Source: Flavobacterium sp.
Lineage (GTDB): Bacteria; Bacteroidota; Bacteroidia; Flavobacteriales; Flavobacteriaceae
DNA: 64,000 nucleotides
Direction of reading: 5' to 3'
Assembly: GCF_025352015.1 (NCBI RefSeq)
Contig: NZ_JANXUG010000066.1
Span: 1 to 64,000 of the forward strand
In this document: one piece after another, positions 9,907 through 20,478 of the stretch
How positions within the stretch are numbered: the stretch's first letter is position 1
Layout: every line of letters begins with the position of its first letter
The notes under the pieces: generated by a model
Told to the model about the DNA's origin: nothing
The model's database searches: none
What the model saw: only the letters and a program-made list of their open reading frames with translations
Position numbers and translations under genes: made by a program

Positions 9907-10336
9907 AATGTACCACGATATTTTAACCAAATTGCCTTATGCAAAGCCATTTCTTTTTGTAGATAAATTGAGGCATTTAGACGAAAATGGTGTAAAAGGA
10001 AGTTTTACTTTTTCTTCCGATTCTGATTTTTATAAGGGTCATTTTAAAGATAATCCGGTAACTCCAGGCGTTATTTTGACTGAAACTATGGCGCAAATTG
10101 GCGTTGTTTGTTTGGGTATTTATTTACTGGGAAATAATTTTAATAGTAACACCAAAATAGCTTTAACTTCATCCGAAATTGAATACTTTAAACCAGTATT
10201 TCCTGGCGAAACAGTAACTGTTATTTCAGAAAAAATATATTTCAGATTTGGTAAATTAAAATGCAAAGTAAAAATGATAAATTCTAAAAGCGAAGAGGTG
10301 TGTTCTGGAACAATTGCTGGGATTGTCAAAATCTAA
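9896..10336 (+). CDS. 3-hydroxyacyl-ACP dehydratase FabZ-like hotdog protein
   Basis: YKGHFKDNPVTPGVILTETMAQIG matches the FabZ active-site motif. Confidence 0.85.
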   Translation: MNFKMYHDILTKLPYAKPFLFVDKLRHLDENGVKGSFTFSSDSDFYKGHFKDNPVTPGVILTETMAQIGVVCLGIYLLGNNFNSNTKIALTSSEIEYFKPVFPGETVTVISEKIYFRFGKLKCKVKMINSKSEEVCSGTIAGIVKI

Positions 10337-10363
10337 AATCGTTAATCTTAATTCGATAATCAA

Positions 10364-11632
10364 TTGAAAAGAGTAGTCATAACAGGACTTGGTGTTGTCG
10401 CTCCAAACGGAGTTGGACTAGCTGCATTTACCAATGCCATCAAAAATGGTGTTTCTGGAATAAAGCATGATGCTGAACTAGAAAGGCTGCATTTTTCTTG
10501 TCAAATTTCGGGAACTCCAGAGATTTCACAAGAATTAAAAGCACAGTATTTTTCCGAATTGGAATTGCGTAATTTTAATTCCACAGGTATTTTATATGGA
10601 GTAATTGCCGGAATGGATGCCTATAAAGATGCCGGATTACTTATAGAAAATAATGAAAACCCCGATTGGGATTCTGGGACAATATTTGGCACAGGAACTT
10701 CGGGTATTGAAAAATTTCGTGAAAGTATTTATAAAATTGATGATTTTCAAACCAGAAAACTGGGAAGCACCGCTGTAGCTCAAACTATGAATAGTGGTGT
10801 AAGTGCATATCTTGGTGGAAAATTAGGACTAGGAAATCAGGTCACGACCAATTCTTCTGCATGTACTACAGGAACCGAAAGCATTTTGATGGCGTATGAA
10901 AGAATAAAGCTTGGACAAGCATTTCGTATTATTGCAGGAAGTACGAGCGACAGCGGCCCCTATATTTGGGGCGGATTTGATGCAATGAAGGTTTGTACTT
11001 TTAAACATAATAATTCACCAGAAAAAGGTTCAAGACCAATGTCGGCAACAGCTTCTGGATTTGTGCCAGGAAGTGGAGCAGGAGCTTTATTACTCGAAGA
11101 TTTAGGAAGTGCTTTGGCACGTGGTGCACGAATTTATGCCGAAGTCTTGGGTGGAAATAGTAACTCTGGTGGACAACGCGGTTCAGGAACCATGACGGCT
11201 CCAAATGGCGTTGCGGTTCAAAAATGTATCATAGATGCGTTGCAAAATGCAGCAATTTCAGCGCGCGATATTGATGTCATTAACGGACATTTAACCGCCA
11301 CAAGTAAAGATAGTTTTGAAATACAAAATTGGAGTGAAGCTCTGCATCTAAAAGGGTTGGATTTTCCTTTTATCAATTCATTAAAATCAATGGTAGGACA
11401 TTGTTTATCAGCAGCGGGAAGTATAGAAAGTGTGGCTTCGGTATTACAAATTTATGAAGGATTTGTTTTTCCCAATAGTAATTGTGAAGATTTAAATCCC
11501 GATATTACAACTATTATTGACCCCTCTAGAATTCCCCAACAATTGATAAAAAAAGAGATTACTATCTTGGCCAAAGCAAGTTTTGGATTTGGGGATGTAA
11601 ATGGATGTGTAATTTTTAAAAAATACAAATAA
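10364..11632 (+). CDS. beta-ketoacyl-ACP synthase (KAS II-like)
   Basis: TTG start; KRVVITGLGVVAPNG, NSSACTTGTESI (Cys), GHLTATSKD (His), GHCLSAAGS (His). Confidence 0.87.
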   Translation: MKRVVITGLGVVAPNGVGLAAFTNAIKNGVSGIKHDAELERLHFSCQISGTPEISQELKAQYFSELELRNFNSTGILYGVIAGMDAYKDAGLLIENNENPDWDSGTIFGTGTSGIEKFRESIYKIDDFQTRKLGSTAVAQTMNSGVSAYLGGKLGLGNQVTTNSSACTTGTESILMAYERIKLGQAFRIIAGSTSDSGPYIWGGFDAMKVCTFKHNNSPEKGSRPMSATASGFVPGSGAGALLLEDLGSALARGARIYAEVLGGNSNSGGQRGSGTMTAPNGVAVQKCIIDALQNAAISARDIDVINGHLTATSKDSFEIQNWSEALHLKGLDFPFINSLKSMVGHCLSAAGSIESVASVLQIYEGFVFPNSNCEDLNPDITTIIDPSRIPQQLIKKEITILAKASFGFGDVNGCVIFKKYK

Positions 11633-11637
11633 AACTA

Positions 11638-11892
11638 ATGGATAAAGCAGCAACAATAGAAAAATTAAAAGGGATTATAAAACCTTTCGTAAAAAATCAA
11701 GAAGCATACGATGCATTAAATGAAAACACTGATTTTATTACTGATTTAAATATCAATTCTTCCAATTTAGTGGACATAGTTTTGGATGTTGAAGAGACAT
11801 TTAAAATTGATATCGATAATGAATCTATGGAGAAGATGCTTACGATTAAGGCGGCATTAGCCATAATTGAAACCAAATTAGCTCAAAAGTGA
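11638..11892 (+). CDS. acyl carrier protein (operon-specific)
   Basis: 84 aa, acidic; DLNINSSNLVDIVLDVEETFKIDI aligns with the ACP phosphopantetheine-site helix. Confidence 0.8.
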   Translation: MDKAATIEKLKGIIKPFVKNQEAYDALNENTDFITDLNINSSNLVDIVLDVEETFKIDIDNESMEKMLTIKAALAIIETKLAQK

Positions 11893-12392
11893 TTGGAAAC
11901 GACATTATAGATTTAACACTAGCGCAACAAGAAAGTAATTGGAAACGTACAGGTTTTGTAGAAAAAATATTTACACCATCAGAACAAGTACTTATTTCAA
12001 CTGCTAATAAACCTGAAATAATGGTTTGGTATTTATGGAGTTTGAAAGAAGCAGTGTATAAAATTTATAATCGTCAGACACTTATTCGAGCTTTTATGCC
12101 ATTAGAATTAGAATGTTTTGACATAACTATGAAGAATAAGAAGAACTACGGAAAAGTACGTTGCTTAAATACAATTTATTACACCCAAACTGCAATTACC
12201 ACAGAAAGTATTGACACCGTAGCGGTTCTCAATAGCAAAGACTTTGAAAGAATTAAAACTTTAGATAATACTGTTTCTGTTAAAAAAACTAATGGAATTC
12301 CGAATTATTATTGCTCTGATTCTTTGTCTTTTAAGCCATTTTCCAAAAGCCACCATGGGAGGTTTCAGCGCATCGTAGCTTTGATGGATTAA
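11889..12392 (+). CDS. 4'-phosphopantetheinyl transferase
   Basis: GTG start overlapping the ACP stop; GNDIIDL and WSLKEAVYKIY (WxxKEAxyK) motifs. Confidence 0.85.
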   Translation: MIGNDIIDLTLAQQESNWKRTGFVEKIFTPSEQVLISTANKPEIMVWYLWSLKEAVYKIYNRQTLIRAFMPLELECFDITMKNKKNYGKVRCLNTIYYTQTAITTESIDTVAVLNSKDFERIKTLDNTVSVKKTNGIPNYYCSDSLSFKPFSKSHHGRFQRIVALMD

Positions 12393-12518
12393 GATTAAAT
12401 ATTCTTTTCTGGTAATCCTTGAATTTTTTTCAAGCTTAAATTAGATGTCAATGTAATAATGTTATCATACTTTAATGATTATTGTTTATTTTTAACTCAA
12501 AAAAAAATAAATTACAAA

Positions 12519-14426
12519 ATGAGCTACTTCAAAATACTCAATTTAGAACACTATTTTAAAATGTATAAAAAATCGGTTCGTGAGCCTAGAAAGTTCTGGG
12601 ATAAGATTGCCGATGAAAACTTTACATGGTATCAAAAATGGGAAAAGGTTTTTGAAGTGAATTTTCAAGAAGCTAGTTTCAAATGGTTTGTCGATGCCAA
12701 AGTCAATATTACCAAAAATTGTATCGACAGGCATTTAGCGAGACGTGGCGATAAAACTGCTATTATTTTTGAACCTAACAATCCCCATGAAAAAACACTG
12801 CACATAACCTATAACGAGCTTTATGACAAGGTTGCGCGAATGGCAAATGTGCTTTGCGAGCAAGGTGTTCAAAAAGGAGACCGAGTTTGCATTTATTTAC
12901 CAATGATTCCCGAATTAGCTATTGCTACTTTGGCTTGCGCCCGAATTGGTGCAGTGCATTCGGTTGTGTTTGCAGGATTTTCTGCTTCGGCAGTAGCAGC
13001 TAGAATCAATGATTGTGAATGTAAAGTGATCATTACTTCTGATGGAGGTTTCCGAGGAAACAAAACAATTGATTTAAAAGAAATTATAGATGAAGCTGTC
13101 GAAAAAACACCTTGTGTAGAAAAAGTTTTGGTAGTGAAAAGAACTAATACTGAAGTTACTATGAAATCAGGTCGCGATATTTGGTTACAACCTTTATTGG
13201 ATGCTGCCCTTCCAAACAATGTTGCCGAAATCATGGATGCTGAAGATTCGTTATTCATATTATATACTTCGGGTTCAACAGGAAAACCTAAAGGAATGGT
13301 TCACACCACAGCAGGTTATATGGTTTACACGGCCTATACTTTTAAAAATGTCTTTGCCTATGAAGAAAATGATATTTTTTGGTGCACCGCCGATATAGGA
13401 TGGATTACCGGGCATTCTTATATTCTTTACGGTCCATTATTAAACGGTGCGACAACCGTAATTTTTGAAGGAGTACCTTCTTATCCTGATTACAGTCGAT
13501 TTTGGGAAGTAATAGAAAAGCACAAAATAACACAATTCTATACAGCACCAACTGCAATTCGTGCTTTGGCAAAAGAGAGTTTAGATTATGTACAGCGTTT
13601 TCCGATGAAGTCATTGAAAGTGATTGGCTCTGTTGGTGAACCTATAAACGAAGAAGCGTGGCATTGGTACAATGATCACGTTGGTGGAAAACGTTGCCCG
13701 CTCGTAGATACTTGGTGGCAAACAGAAACGGGAGGAATTATGATTTCCCCAATTCCGTTTGTAACCCCAACAAAACCATCGTATGCTTCATTGCCATTAC
13801 CCGGAATACAACCTGTTTTAATGGACGAACTGCGCAACGAAATAGAAGGTAATCAGGTTACAGGAAGTTTGTGTATTAAATTTCCTTGGCCAGCTATTGC
13901 GAGAACGATTTGGGGAGATCATCAACGGTATAAAGAAACTTATTTTACTGCTTTCCCGGGTAAATACTTCACAGGTGACGGGGCTTTGCGCGATGAAGTT
14001 GGTTATTATAGAATTACAGGTAGAATAGATGATGTTATCATCGTTTCAGGGCATAATTTGGGGACGGCACCTATTGAAGATTCCATAAATGAGCATCCGG
14101 CTGTTGCTGAAAGCGCTATTGTTGGTTTTCCACACGAAATAAAAGGAAATGCATTATATGGTTTTGTTATTTTAAAAGAAGTCGGAGAAACCAGAAACCA
14201 GGACAATTTAGCTAAAGAAATAAACCAATTAATTTCGGATCAAATTGGTCCAATTGCAAAGTTGGATAAAATTCAATTTGTTTCAAATTTGCCAAAAACC
14301 CGATCTGGAAAAATCATGCGCAGAATATTGAGGAAGATTGCCGAAGGAGACTTTAAAAATTTTGGAGACACATCCACTTTATTAAATCCAGAAATTGTAG
14401 CGGAGATAAGGGACGGTAAAGTATAA
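12519..14426 (+). CDS. acs: acetate--CoA ligase
   Basis: YTSGSTGKPKGMVHTT, TWWQTETGGIMISP, LPKTRSGKIMRRILRKIA. Internal ATG at 12519 is the more likely start than 12459. Confidence 0.92.
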   Translation: MSYFKILNLEHYFKMYKKSVREPRKFWDKIADENFTWYQKWEKVFEVNFQEASFKWFVDAKVNITKNCIDRHLARRGDKTAIIFEPNNPHEKTLHITYNELYDKVARMANVLCEQGVQKGDRVCIYLPMIPELAIATLACARIGAVHSVVFAGFSASAVAARINDCECKVIITSDGGFRGNKTIDLKEIIDEAVEKTPCVEKVLVVKRTNTEVTMKSGRDIWLQPLLDAALPNNVAEIMDAEDSLFILYTSGSTGKPKGMVHTTAGYMVYTAYTFKNVFAYEENDIFWCTADIGWITGHSYILYGPLLNGATTVIFEGVPSYPDYSRFWEVIEKHKITQFYTAPTAIRALAKESLDYVQRFPMKSLKVIGSVGEPINEEAWHWYNDHVGGKRCPLVDTWWQTETGGIMISPIPFVTPTKPSYASLPLPGIQPVLMDELRNEIEGNQVTGSLCIKFPWPAIARTIWGDHQRYKETYFTAFPGKYFTGDGALRDEVGYYRITGRIDDVIIVSGHNLGTAPIEDSINEHPAVAESAIVGFPHEIKGNALYGFVILKEVGETRNQDNLAKEINQLISDQIGPIAKLDKIQFVSNLPKTRSGKIMRRILRKIAEGDFKNFGDTSTLLNPEIVAEIRDGKV

Positions 14427-14496
14427 TATTTAAAAAGAGTTCCTCTAAAAGAAAAATTTCCGATTGATCCGTTTATAATAGCTCTATAAATGAAAT

Positions 14497-14907
14497 TTAT
14501 CGTAAACGATCGACTGATTTTACGAGATCTTCATCCTTTTTTATGGCTTTGTTGGCCAAGACTAAAAACAATATTGTAAAAATAGGCAAGAACATCCCGA
14601 TACCTTTTTCAGATACTGTTGCCGTTTGCTGGGATAAATTAAGGGTTCGATAAACAAATAATCCTAATAAAATTAAATTCAGTATCATATTTAATCTACC
14701 CATGACAAATTGTTGTTGTCTTTTTTTGTGAGATAAAATACTTAATAACGATAATGTTGTACTTAATCCAAAAAGAGAAACATAAACAATATCCATCATA
14801 AAATAAAACGATTTGCCAGAAGCATCTGTCCATAAAGGAAAAATGAATGGCAAAGCTCCGGTTATGATTATGCAAGCAAGTAAATAATAAGTTTGAACTC
14901 TAAACAT
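14497..14907 (-). CDS. DUF4293-like four-TM membrane protein
   Basis: Small hydrophobic protein divergent from rho, an arrangement expected for the DUF4293 family in Bacteroidetes. Confidence 0.65.
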   Translation of the reverse strand: MFRVQTYYLLACIIITGALPFIFPLWTDASGKSFYFMMDIVYVSLFGLSTTLSLLSILSHKKRQQQFVMGRLNMILNLILLGLFVYRTLNLSQQTATVSEKGIGMFLPIFTILFLVLANKAIKKDEDLVKSVDRLR

Positions 14908-15093
14908 CTTCTGAAAAATTGTTGAACAAAAATATAGTTTCTTTTTAAAAAAAATACTATTGTATGATAAAATATTATTTGTATTATTGCATTATAATTC
15001 CGTAAGCACTTCACTCTTCGGATTTTTTATCACAATTTTCCACTCACAATTTGTATTATTTTCCAAAAATAAATTTTAATCATAACAACATTT

Positions 15094-16797
15094 ATGTTTG
15101 ATATTTCTGCCCTGAAAGAAATGAAGCTTATCGAGCTTCAAGAAATTGCCAAGTTGGCAAAAACAATAAAAGTTACTGGAGTAAAAAAGGAGGTGCTTAT
15201 TGCACAAATTTTAGATCATCAGAATAATAAAACTGAAATAGTAAAACCAGAAATTCCAGAGAATAAAGCTTTTAATAACAAATCAAAAAGAGCACGCATC
15301 CTGCCAGATACAAAAAAAGCTACTGAAACCAACCAAAGTGATTTGTTTGGTGAAGAAGTTCAAATTTCTCCATCAGAGGAAGATAAACCAACATTTCAAA
15401 ATAAAAATCCAAAGTTTAAAAAACCACTTTTTGACAAAAAGAAAAACAATAATTTTGAAACATCTTCTCCAAAAAATCCAGATAACGAAGTTCAAATTTT
15501 AGAACAACAACCTACAGCAGAGGAGACAGAAGCTAATCCAAATTCTATTATTGATGCAAATCGTGAACCAAAACACAAACATCAAAATAATAATGGCAAT
15601 GGAAACAATGGTAACAACAATCCCAACTTTAAAGCTAAAAGACAAAATAATTTTCGTGATTCTGATTTTGAATTTGATGGAATTATAGAAAGTGAAGGCG
15701 TACTCGAGATGATTGAAGGTGTAAATGGCGGTTATGGTTTTCTTCGTTCATCAGATTATAACTACTTGGCTTCGCCAGATGATATTTATTTGTCGAACTC
15801 ACAAATCAGATTGTTTGGACTAAAAACTGGAGATACAGTAAAAGGAGTGGTTCGTCCACCTAAAGAAGGAGAAAAATTTTTTCCTTTGGTAAAAGTATTA
15901 AAAATAAATGGTCATGATCCGCAAGTTGTACGTGACCGGGTTTCGTTTGAACATTTGACACCCATCTTTCCACAAGAAAAATTCAATCTTGCAGATAAAC
16001 AATCGACTATTTCTACCCGAATCATCGATTTGTTTTCTCCAATTGGTAAAGGACAACGTGGAATGATTGTGGCGCAACCAAAAACAGGGAAAACAATGTT
16101 GCTAAAAGATATTGCTAACAGCATTGCTGCAAACCATCCTGAAGTTTATTTATTGGTTTTACTTATTGATGAACGACCAGAAGAAGTAACTGATATGCAA
16201 CGTAATGTACGCGGAGAAGTGATTGCATCTACCTTTGATGAACCAGCTGATCGTCACGTAAAAGTAGCCAATATTGTTTTGGAAAAAGCAAAACGTTTGG
16301 TAGAATGTGGTCACGATGTGGTTATTTTATTAGATTCGATTACGCGTTTGGCAAGAGCCTACAATACTGTTCAACCGGCATCAGGAAAAGTGCTGTCGGG
16401 TGGAGTAGATGCAAATGCGCTGCAAAAACCAAAACGTTTCTTTGGTGCAGCTCGAAATATAGAAAATGGTGGTTCGTTAAGTATCATCGCAACAGCACTG
16501 ACAGAAACAGGTTCTAAAATGGACGAAGTTATTTTCGAAGAATTTAAAGGAACGGGTAATATGGAATTACAATTAGACCGAAAAATTGCCAACAAACGTA
16601 TTTTTCCTGCTATCGATTTGACCTCTTCAAGTACGCGTCGCGACGATTTATTATTGGATGAAAAAACCATCAAGCGCATGTGGATTATGCGTAAATATCT
16701 CGCTGACATGAATCCGGTAGAGGCAATGGATTTCATAAATGAACGTTTCAAGAAAACCAGAAACAACGAAGAGTTTCTTATTTCGATGAATGACTAA
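15094..16797 (+). CDS. rho: transcription termination factor Rho with extended Asn/Lys-rich insertion
   Basis: [25 protein letters not shown] Walker [28 protein letters not shown]; low-complexity N-terminal region. Confidence 0.97.
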   Translation: MFDISALKEMKLIELQEIAKLAKTIKVTGVKKEVLIAQILDHQNNKTEIVKPEIPENKAFNNKSKRARILPDTKKATETNQSDLFGEEVQISPSEEDKPTFQNKNPKFKKPLFDKKKNNNFETSSPKNPDNEVQILEQQPTAEETEANPNSIIDANREPKHKHQNNNGNGNNGNNNPNFKAKRQNNFRDSDFEFDGIIESEGVLEMIEGVNGGYGFLRSSDYNYLASPDDIYLSNSQIRLFGLKTGDTVKGVVRPPKEGEKFFPLVKVLKINGHDPQVVRDRVSFEHLTPIFPQEKFNLADKQSTISTRIIDLFSPIGKGQRGMIVAQPKTGKTMLLKDIANSIAANHPEVYLLVLLIDERPEEVTDMQRNVRGEVIASTFDEPADRHVKVANIVLEKAKRLVECGHDVVILLDSITRLARAYNTVQPASGKVLSGGVDANALQKPKRFFGAARNIENGGSLSIIATALTETGSKMDEVIFEEFKGTGNMELQLDRKIANKRIFPAIDLTSSSTRRDDLLLDEKTIKRMWIMRKYLADMNPVEAMDFINERFKKTRNNEEFLISMND

Positions 16798-16802
16798 TAC
16801 AA

Positions 16803-16832
16803 AATCCTAACGTAACAGTTAGGATTTTTTTT
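16803..16832 (+). terminator. intrinsic terminator downstream of rho
   Basis: AATCCTAAC...GTTAGGATT stem followed by a T run. Confidence 0.8.
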
Positions 16833-16895
16833 GGCATGGGCTTTGGTATGCTTTCTTAAGATTTGCTTAATTCTTTAATCTTAAATTTCTTTCTT

Positions 16896-17466
16896 ATGAA
16901 AACTACGCGTTTGCTTCATGTTTTATCTTTAGTAGCCCTTATGATATTGTTAGCTCCGTTTTATGATTCGTGTGCAGATAAAAAAAATGGTTTTGTTAGG
17001 ACTTATGATGAATATGATTTTAATGGAAAACTGATTTAGAAAACTTTTTTTCAAAATGTATTTAATATTGTTGTAGATGAATTATCATTTAATGGATATG
17101 AAATAGCAAGTATATCATTTTATGCAAGTCAGGATATAACTTTTAAAGAGTTTGAAGAAGAATTTTCAAAAGGTTTTCAAGAGAAAGATTGGTACAAGAA
17201 TTTAGTTATTTTCATTTCCCTCCTTTTTGATTTTATTATTTTAATTTCTTTTACGATTTTCATTTTGTCTTTTACCAAAAGATTGAAACCTCTTAATAAG
17301 TTAGCTTTGGTGAACAGTATTATAATAGTAATCACCTTACTGTATATCATTTTTTTTGGAAAGTTATTTTGATTATTGGTCACAAATCAAATGGGGATAC
17401 TATGCTTTTATAACCACCAATCTAATCATTTTTTATTATTCCAAACCTAACAAAATCAAGACATAA
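16896..17466 (+). pseudogene. degraded membrane protein gene (in-frame TAG plus downstream frameshift)
   Basis: Frame from ATG 16896: MKTTRLLHVLSLVALMILLAPFYDSCADKKNGFVRTYDEYDFNGKLI*KTFFQNVFNIVVDELSFNGYEIASISFYASQDITFKEFEEEFSKGFQEKDWYKNLVIFISLLFDFIILISF... then a shift near the T8 run at about 17350 continues as SYFDYWSQIKWGYYAFITTNLIIFYYSKPNKIKT*. Confidence 0.65.
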
Positions 17467-17557
17467 CTTCGTACTTCACACATCGTATTTCGTATTTAAA
17501 ATGTCATGTTGTCAGCATAATTTTTTTTAAAACTGACATTTTATTCTCATTTGCCGC

Positions 17558-17573
17558 TTGGCATAGTAGTTGA
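17558..17573 (+). promoter_or_regulatory. candidate sigma54-type (-24/-12) promoter of dnaK
   Basis: TTGGCATA-GTAG-TTGA versus YTGGCACG-N4-TTGC; expected start about 45 nt before the dnaK ATG. Confidence 0.45.
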
Positions 17574-17631
17574 CTTGGGAGGTATAAGTTTTAAAAATAA
17601 ATTCATAAATAAAAATATAAATAAATTAGAA

Positions 17632-19521
17632 ATGGGAAAAATAATTGGAATTGATTTAGGTACAACAAACTCGTGCGTTTCTGTAATGGAAGGCGGAGAA
17701 CCAGTTGTTATTGCTAATTCAGAAGGAAAACGAACAACACCTTCTGTAATTGCGTTTGTAGAGGGTGGCGAAATTAAAGTAGGGGATCCTGCCAAAAGAC
17801 AGGCAGTAACAAACCCAACTAAAACAATTGCTTCTATTAAACGTTTTATGGGTAACAAATATTCTGAAAGTGCTAAAGAAGCATCTACTGTTGCTTACAA
17901 AGTAGTTAAAGGAGATAATGATACACCACGTGTGGATATTGACGGAAGATTATACACACCACAAGAATTGTCAGCGATGACACTTCAAAAAATGAAAAAA
18001 ACTGCGGAAGATTATTTAGGTCAAACCGTTACCGAAGCGGTTATTACCGTACCAGCATACTTTAACGATGCACAACGCCAAGCAACGAAAGAAGCTGGAG
18101 AAATTGCAGGATTAAAAGTGATGCGTATCATTAATGAGCCAACGGCTGCTGCATTAGCATATGGATTAGATAAAAAAGGAATCGATCAAAAAATAGCAGT
18201 TTATGATTTAGGTGGTGGAACTTTTGATATTTCTGTACTTGAATTGGGCGATGGAGTTTTTGAAGTATTATCCACAAACGGAGACACACATTTAGGCGGT
18301 GATGATTTTGATCAAGTTATCATTGATTGGATGGCTAACGAATTCAATACAGAAGAAGGTATTGATTTGCGAAAAGACCCAATGGCTTTACAACGTTTAA
18401 AAGAAGCTGCTGAAAAAGCAAAAATAGAATTATCTTCTTCCACTCAAACAGAAATTAACTTACCTTATGTTACTGCAACAGCCTCTGGACCTAAACACTT
18501 GGTTAAAACATTGACTCGTGCAAAATTTGAAAAATTAGCAGAAACATTGGTAAAACGTTCGATGGATCCCGTTGTAAAAGCATTAAAGGATGCAGGTTTA
18601 TCTACTTCGGATATTGACGAAATTATTTTAGTAGGCGGTTCCACTCGTATTCCTATAATTCAAGAACAAGTAGAAAAGTTCTTTGGAAAAAAACCATCAA
18701 AAGGAGTGAATCCTGATGAAGTAGTAGCTGTAGGAGCTGCCATTCAAGGTGGTGTATTATCGGGAGATGTAAAAGATGTATTGCTACTTGATGTTACACC
18801 TTTATCTTTAGGAATAGAAACAATGGGTAATGTTATGACCAAATTAATTGAGTCAAATACAACAATACCAACCAAAAAATCTCAAGTATTTTCAACTGCT
18901 GCTGATAACCAGCCGAGTGTTGAAATACATGTTATTCAAGGCGAAAGAACGATGGCGGCAGATAATAAGACGATTGGACGTTTTCATTTAGACGGTATTC
19001 CTCCTGCACCGCGAGGTGTTCCTCAAATTGAAGTAACTTTTGATATTGATGCCAATGGAATCATTAAAGTTTCAGCTACCGATAAAGGAACTGGAAAATC
19101 ACATGATATTCGGATAGAAGCTTCCTCGGGCTTAACACCTGAAGAAATTGAAAGAATGAAAAAAGATGCCGAAATGAATGCAGAATCTGATAAGCTGGCA
19201 AAAGAAAAAGTTGATAAATTGAATGAAGCTGACAGCATGATCTTTCAAACAGAAAGTCAACTGAAAGAAATTGGAGAAAAATTAACTGATGATCATAAAG
19301 TAGCTATCGAACTAGCATTGACCGAATTGAGAATGGCACATCAAAATCAAGATTTGGAAGCTATTCAAAAAGGTCTTGACAATGTAAATGCAGCTTGGAA
19401 AACAGCTACAGAAGCAATGTATGCTAAAGGCGAAACTGCTGGTCAAGCACAAGATGCACAGCCACAAGCTGATGCGCAAGGCGATAACACACAGGATGTT
19501 GAATTCGAGGAAGTTAAATAA
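17632..19521 (+). CDS. dnaK: molecular chaperone DnaK (Hsp70)
   Basis: [24 protein letters not shown]; full-length Hsp70. ATG at 17632 is the real start; the ORF track start 17551 is too early. Confidence 0.98.
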   Translation: MGKIIGIDLGTTNSCVSVMEGGEPVVIANSEGKRTTPSVIAFVEGGEIKVGDPAKRQAVTNPTKTIASIKRFMGNKYSESAKEASTVAYKVVKGDNDTPRVDIDGRLYTPQELSAMTLQKMKKTAEDYLGQTVTEAVITVPAYFNDAQRQATKEAGEIAGLKVMRIINEPTAAALAYGLDKKGIDQKIAVYDLGGGTFDISVLELGDGVFEVLSTNGDTHLGGDDFDQVIIDWMANEFNTEEGIDLRKDPMALQRLKEAAEKAKIELSSSTQTEINLPYVTATASGPKHLVKTLTRAKFEKLAETLVKRSMDPVVKALKDAGLSTSDIDEIILVGGSTRIPIIQEQVEKFFGKKPSKGVNPDEVVAVGAAIQGGVLSGDVKDVLLLDVTPLSLGIETMGNVMTKLIESNTTIPTKKSQVFSTAADNQPSVEIHVIQGERTMAADNKTIGRFHLDGIPPAPRGVPQIEVTFDIDANGIIKVSATDKGTGKSHDIRIEASSGLTPEEIERMKKDAEMNAESDKLAKEKVDKLNEADSMIFQTESQLKEIGEKLTDDHKVAIELALTELRMAHQNQDLEAIQKGLDNVNAAWKTATEAMYAKGETAGQAQDAQPQADAQGDNTQDVEFEEVK

Positions 19522-19558
19522 CTTTTAAGATAAAATAGATTAAATTTTGATATATCAA

Positions 19559-19590
19559 ACCGAATAAGCAATTATTCGGTTTTTTTTTGT
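19559..19590 (+). terminator. intrinsic terminator downstream of dnaK
   Basis: ACCGAATAA gcaa TTATTCGGT then T run. Confidence 0.8.
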
Positions 19591-20468
19591 TTCGTATTGA
19601 ACATTCTTTCAATAACAAACACATGAGGAAATGTTATTGCGGCTAAAAACGAGAAAAATATTGAATCAAATATTTTATATCCTTTTAGTAAAAAATACAA
19701 TACAAAAATCCCAATTATGGAAATTAACCAATAAGCAAAAGCCGATTTAATGTAGCATTTAAAATTAGGAAATGTAACTGTTCCATATAAGAATTTGATT
19801 TGATTAACTAAAGATGGTATACTGTGCCAAAAAATAAAATAAATTGTAAATGCCCATATTAAACTACCAACTTTAAAAATAATCGCAAATACTAATAGAT
19901 ACAATAATTCAATAACAAGATTTTTTTGAAATTCTTTTGAGAAATAACAACTATATAAACATAAAGCAATCAGGAGTAAGCCATCAACAATCAGTAATAA
20001 CGTAAAATTAACAAAAGCTAAATTGATATGAGTAATTTCATAAAGTATAGCAATTACTTCTTTTGTGTGGAATTGAAATAATAATAATAATATAAATAAA
20101 CCATAAATTGTATAAAATGAAGTAATCATTATTTTATTAAAGTAAATAATTTTATTCTCCCAATGTTGTTCTCCAAAGTGATAGCTGCTAACAACTATAA
20201 ATAATACCATCGCCAGCGAAGGAATTAAAATAAATAATACAGCAGCTACTAAAACGATTATTAAATATTTGAATAATATTTTCCAGTATGATTTAGACTC
20301 TTCACTATAAATCTTTTTGATTAAAAGTAAATCATTTGCTCCATGACATATACCGAAAGACAATATTAATATAAACCCTACAATAATTTGAATTTCATTT
20401 TTTATGAATGATATTAACCATAATCCCAGAAAGCTAAGTAGTATTGATAATTTAGCAATTTTAGTCAT
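19572..20468 (-). CDS. blh: Brp/Blh family beta-carotene 15,15'-dioxygenase (retinal-forming)
   Basis: Polytopic membrane protein with SFGICHGANDLLL, SSYHFGEQHW and FIFWHSIPSLVNQ His motifs; divergent neighbour of the rhodopsin gene. Confidence 0.88.
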   Translation of the reverse strand: MTKIAKLSILLSFLGLWLISFIKNEIQIIVGFILILSFGICHGANDLLLIKKIYSEESKSYWKILFKYLIIVLVAAVLFILIPSLAMVLFIVVSSYHFGEQHWENKIIYFNKIMITSFYTIYGLFILLLLFQFHTKEVIAILYEITHINLAFVNFTLLLIVDGLLLIALCLYSCYFSKEFQKNLVIELLYLLVFAIIFKVGSLIWAFTIYFIFWHSIPSLVNQIKFLYGTVTFPNFKCYIKSAFAYWLISIIGIFVLYFLLKGYKIFDSIFFSFLAAITFPHVFVIERMFNTKQKKTE

Positions 20469-20478
20469 AAATATTTTT

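Noticed and set aside
12418-12434. CTTGAATTTTTTTCAAG hairpin after the PPTase gene
   Set aside because: Weak AT-rich 6-bp stem without a following T run; not called as a terminator.
12482-12488. TTGTTTA half-site upstream of acs
   Set aside because: No partner half-site at the N18 position (12507-12513 is ATAAATT).
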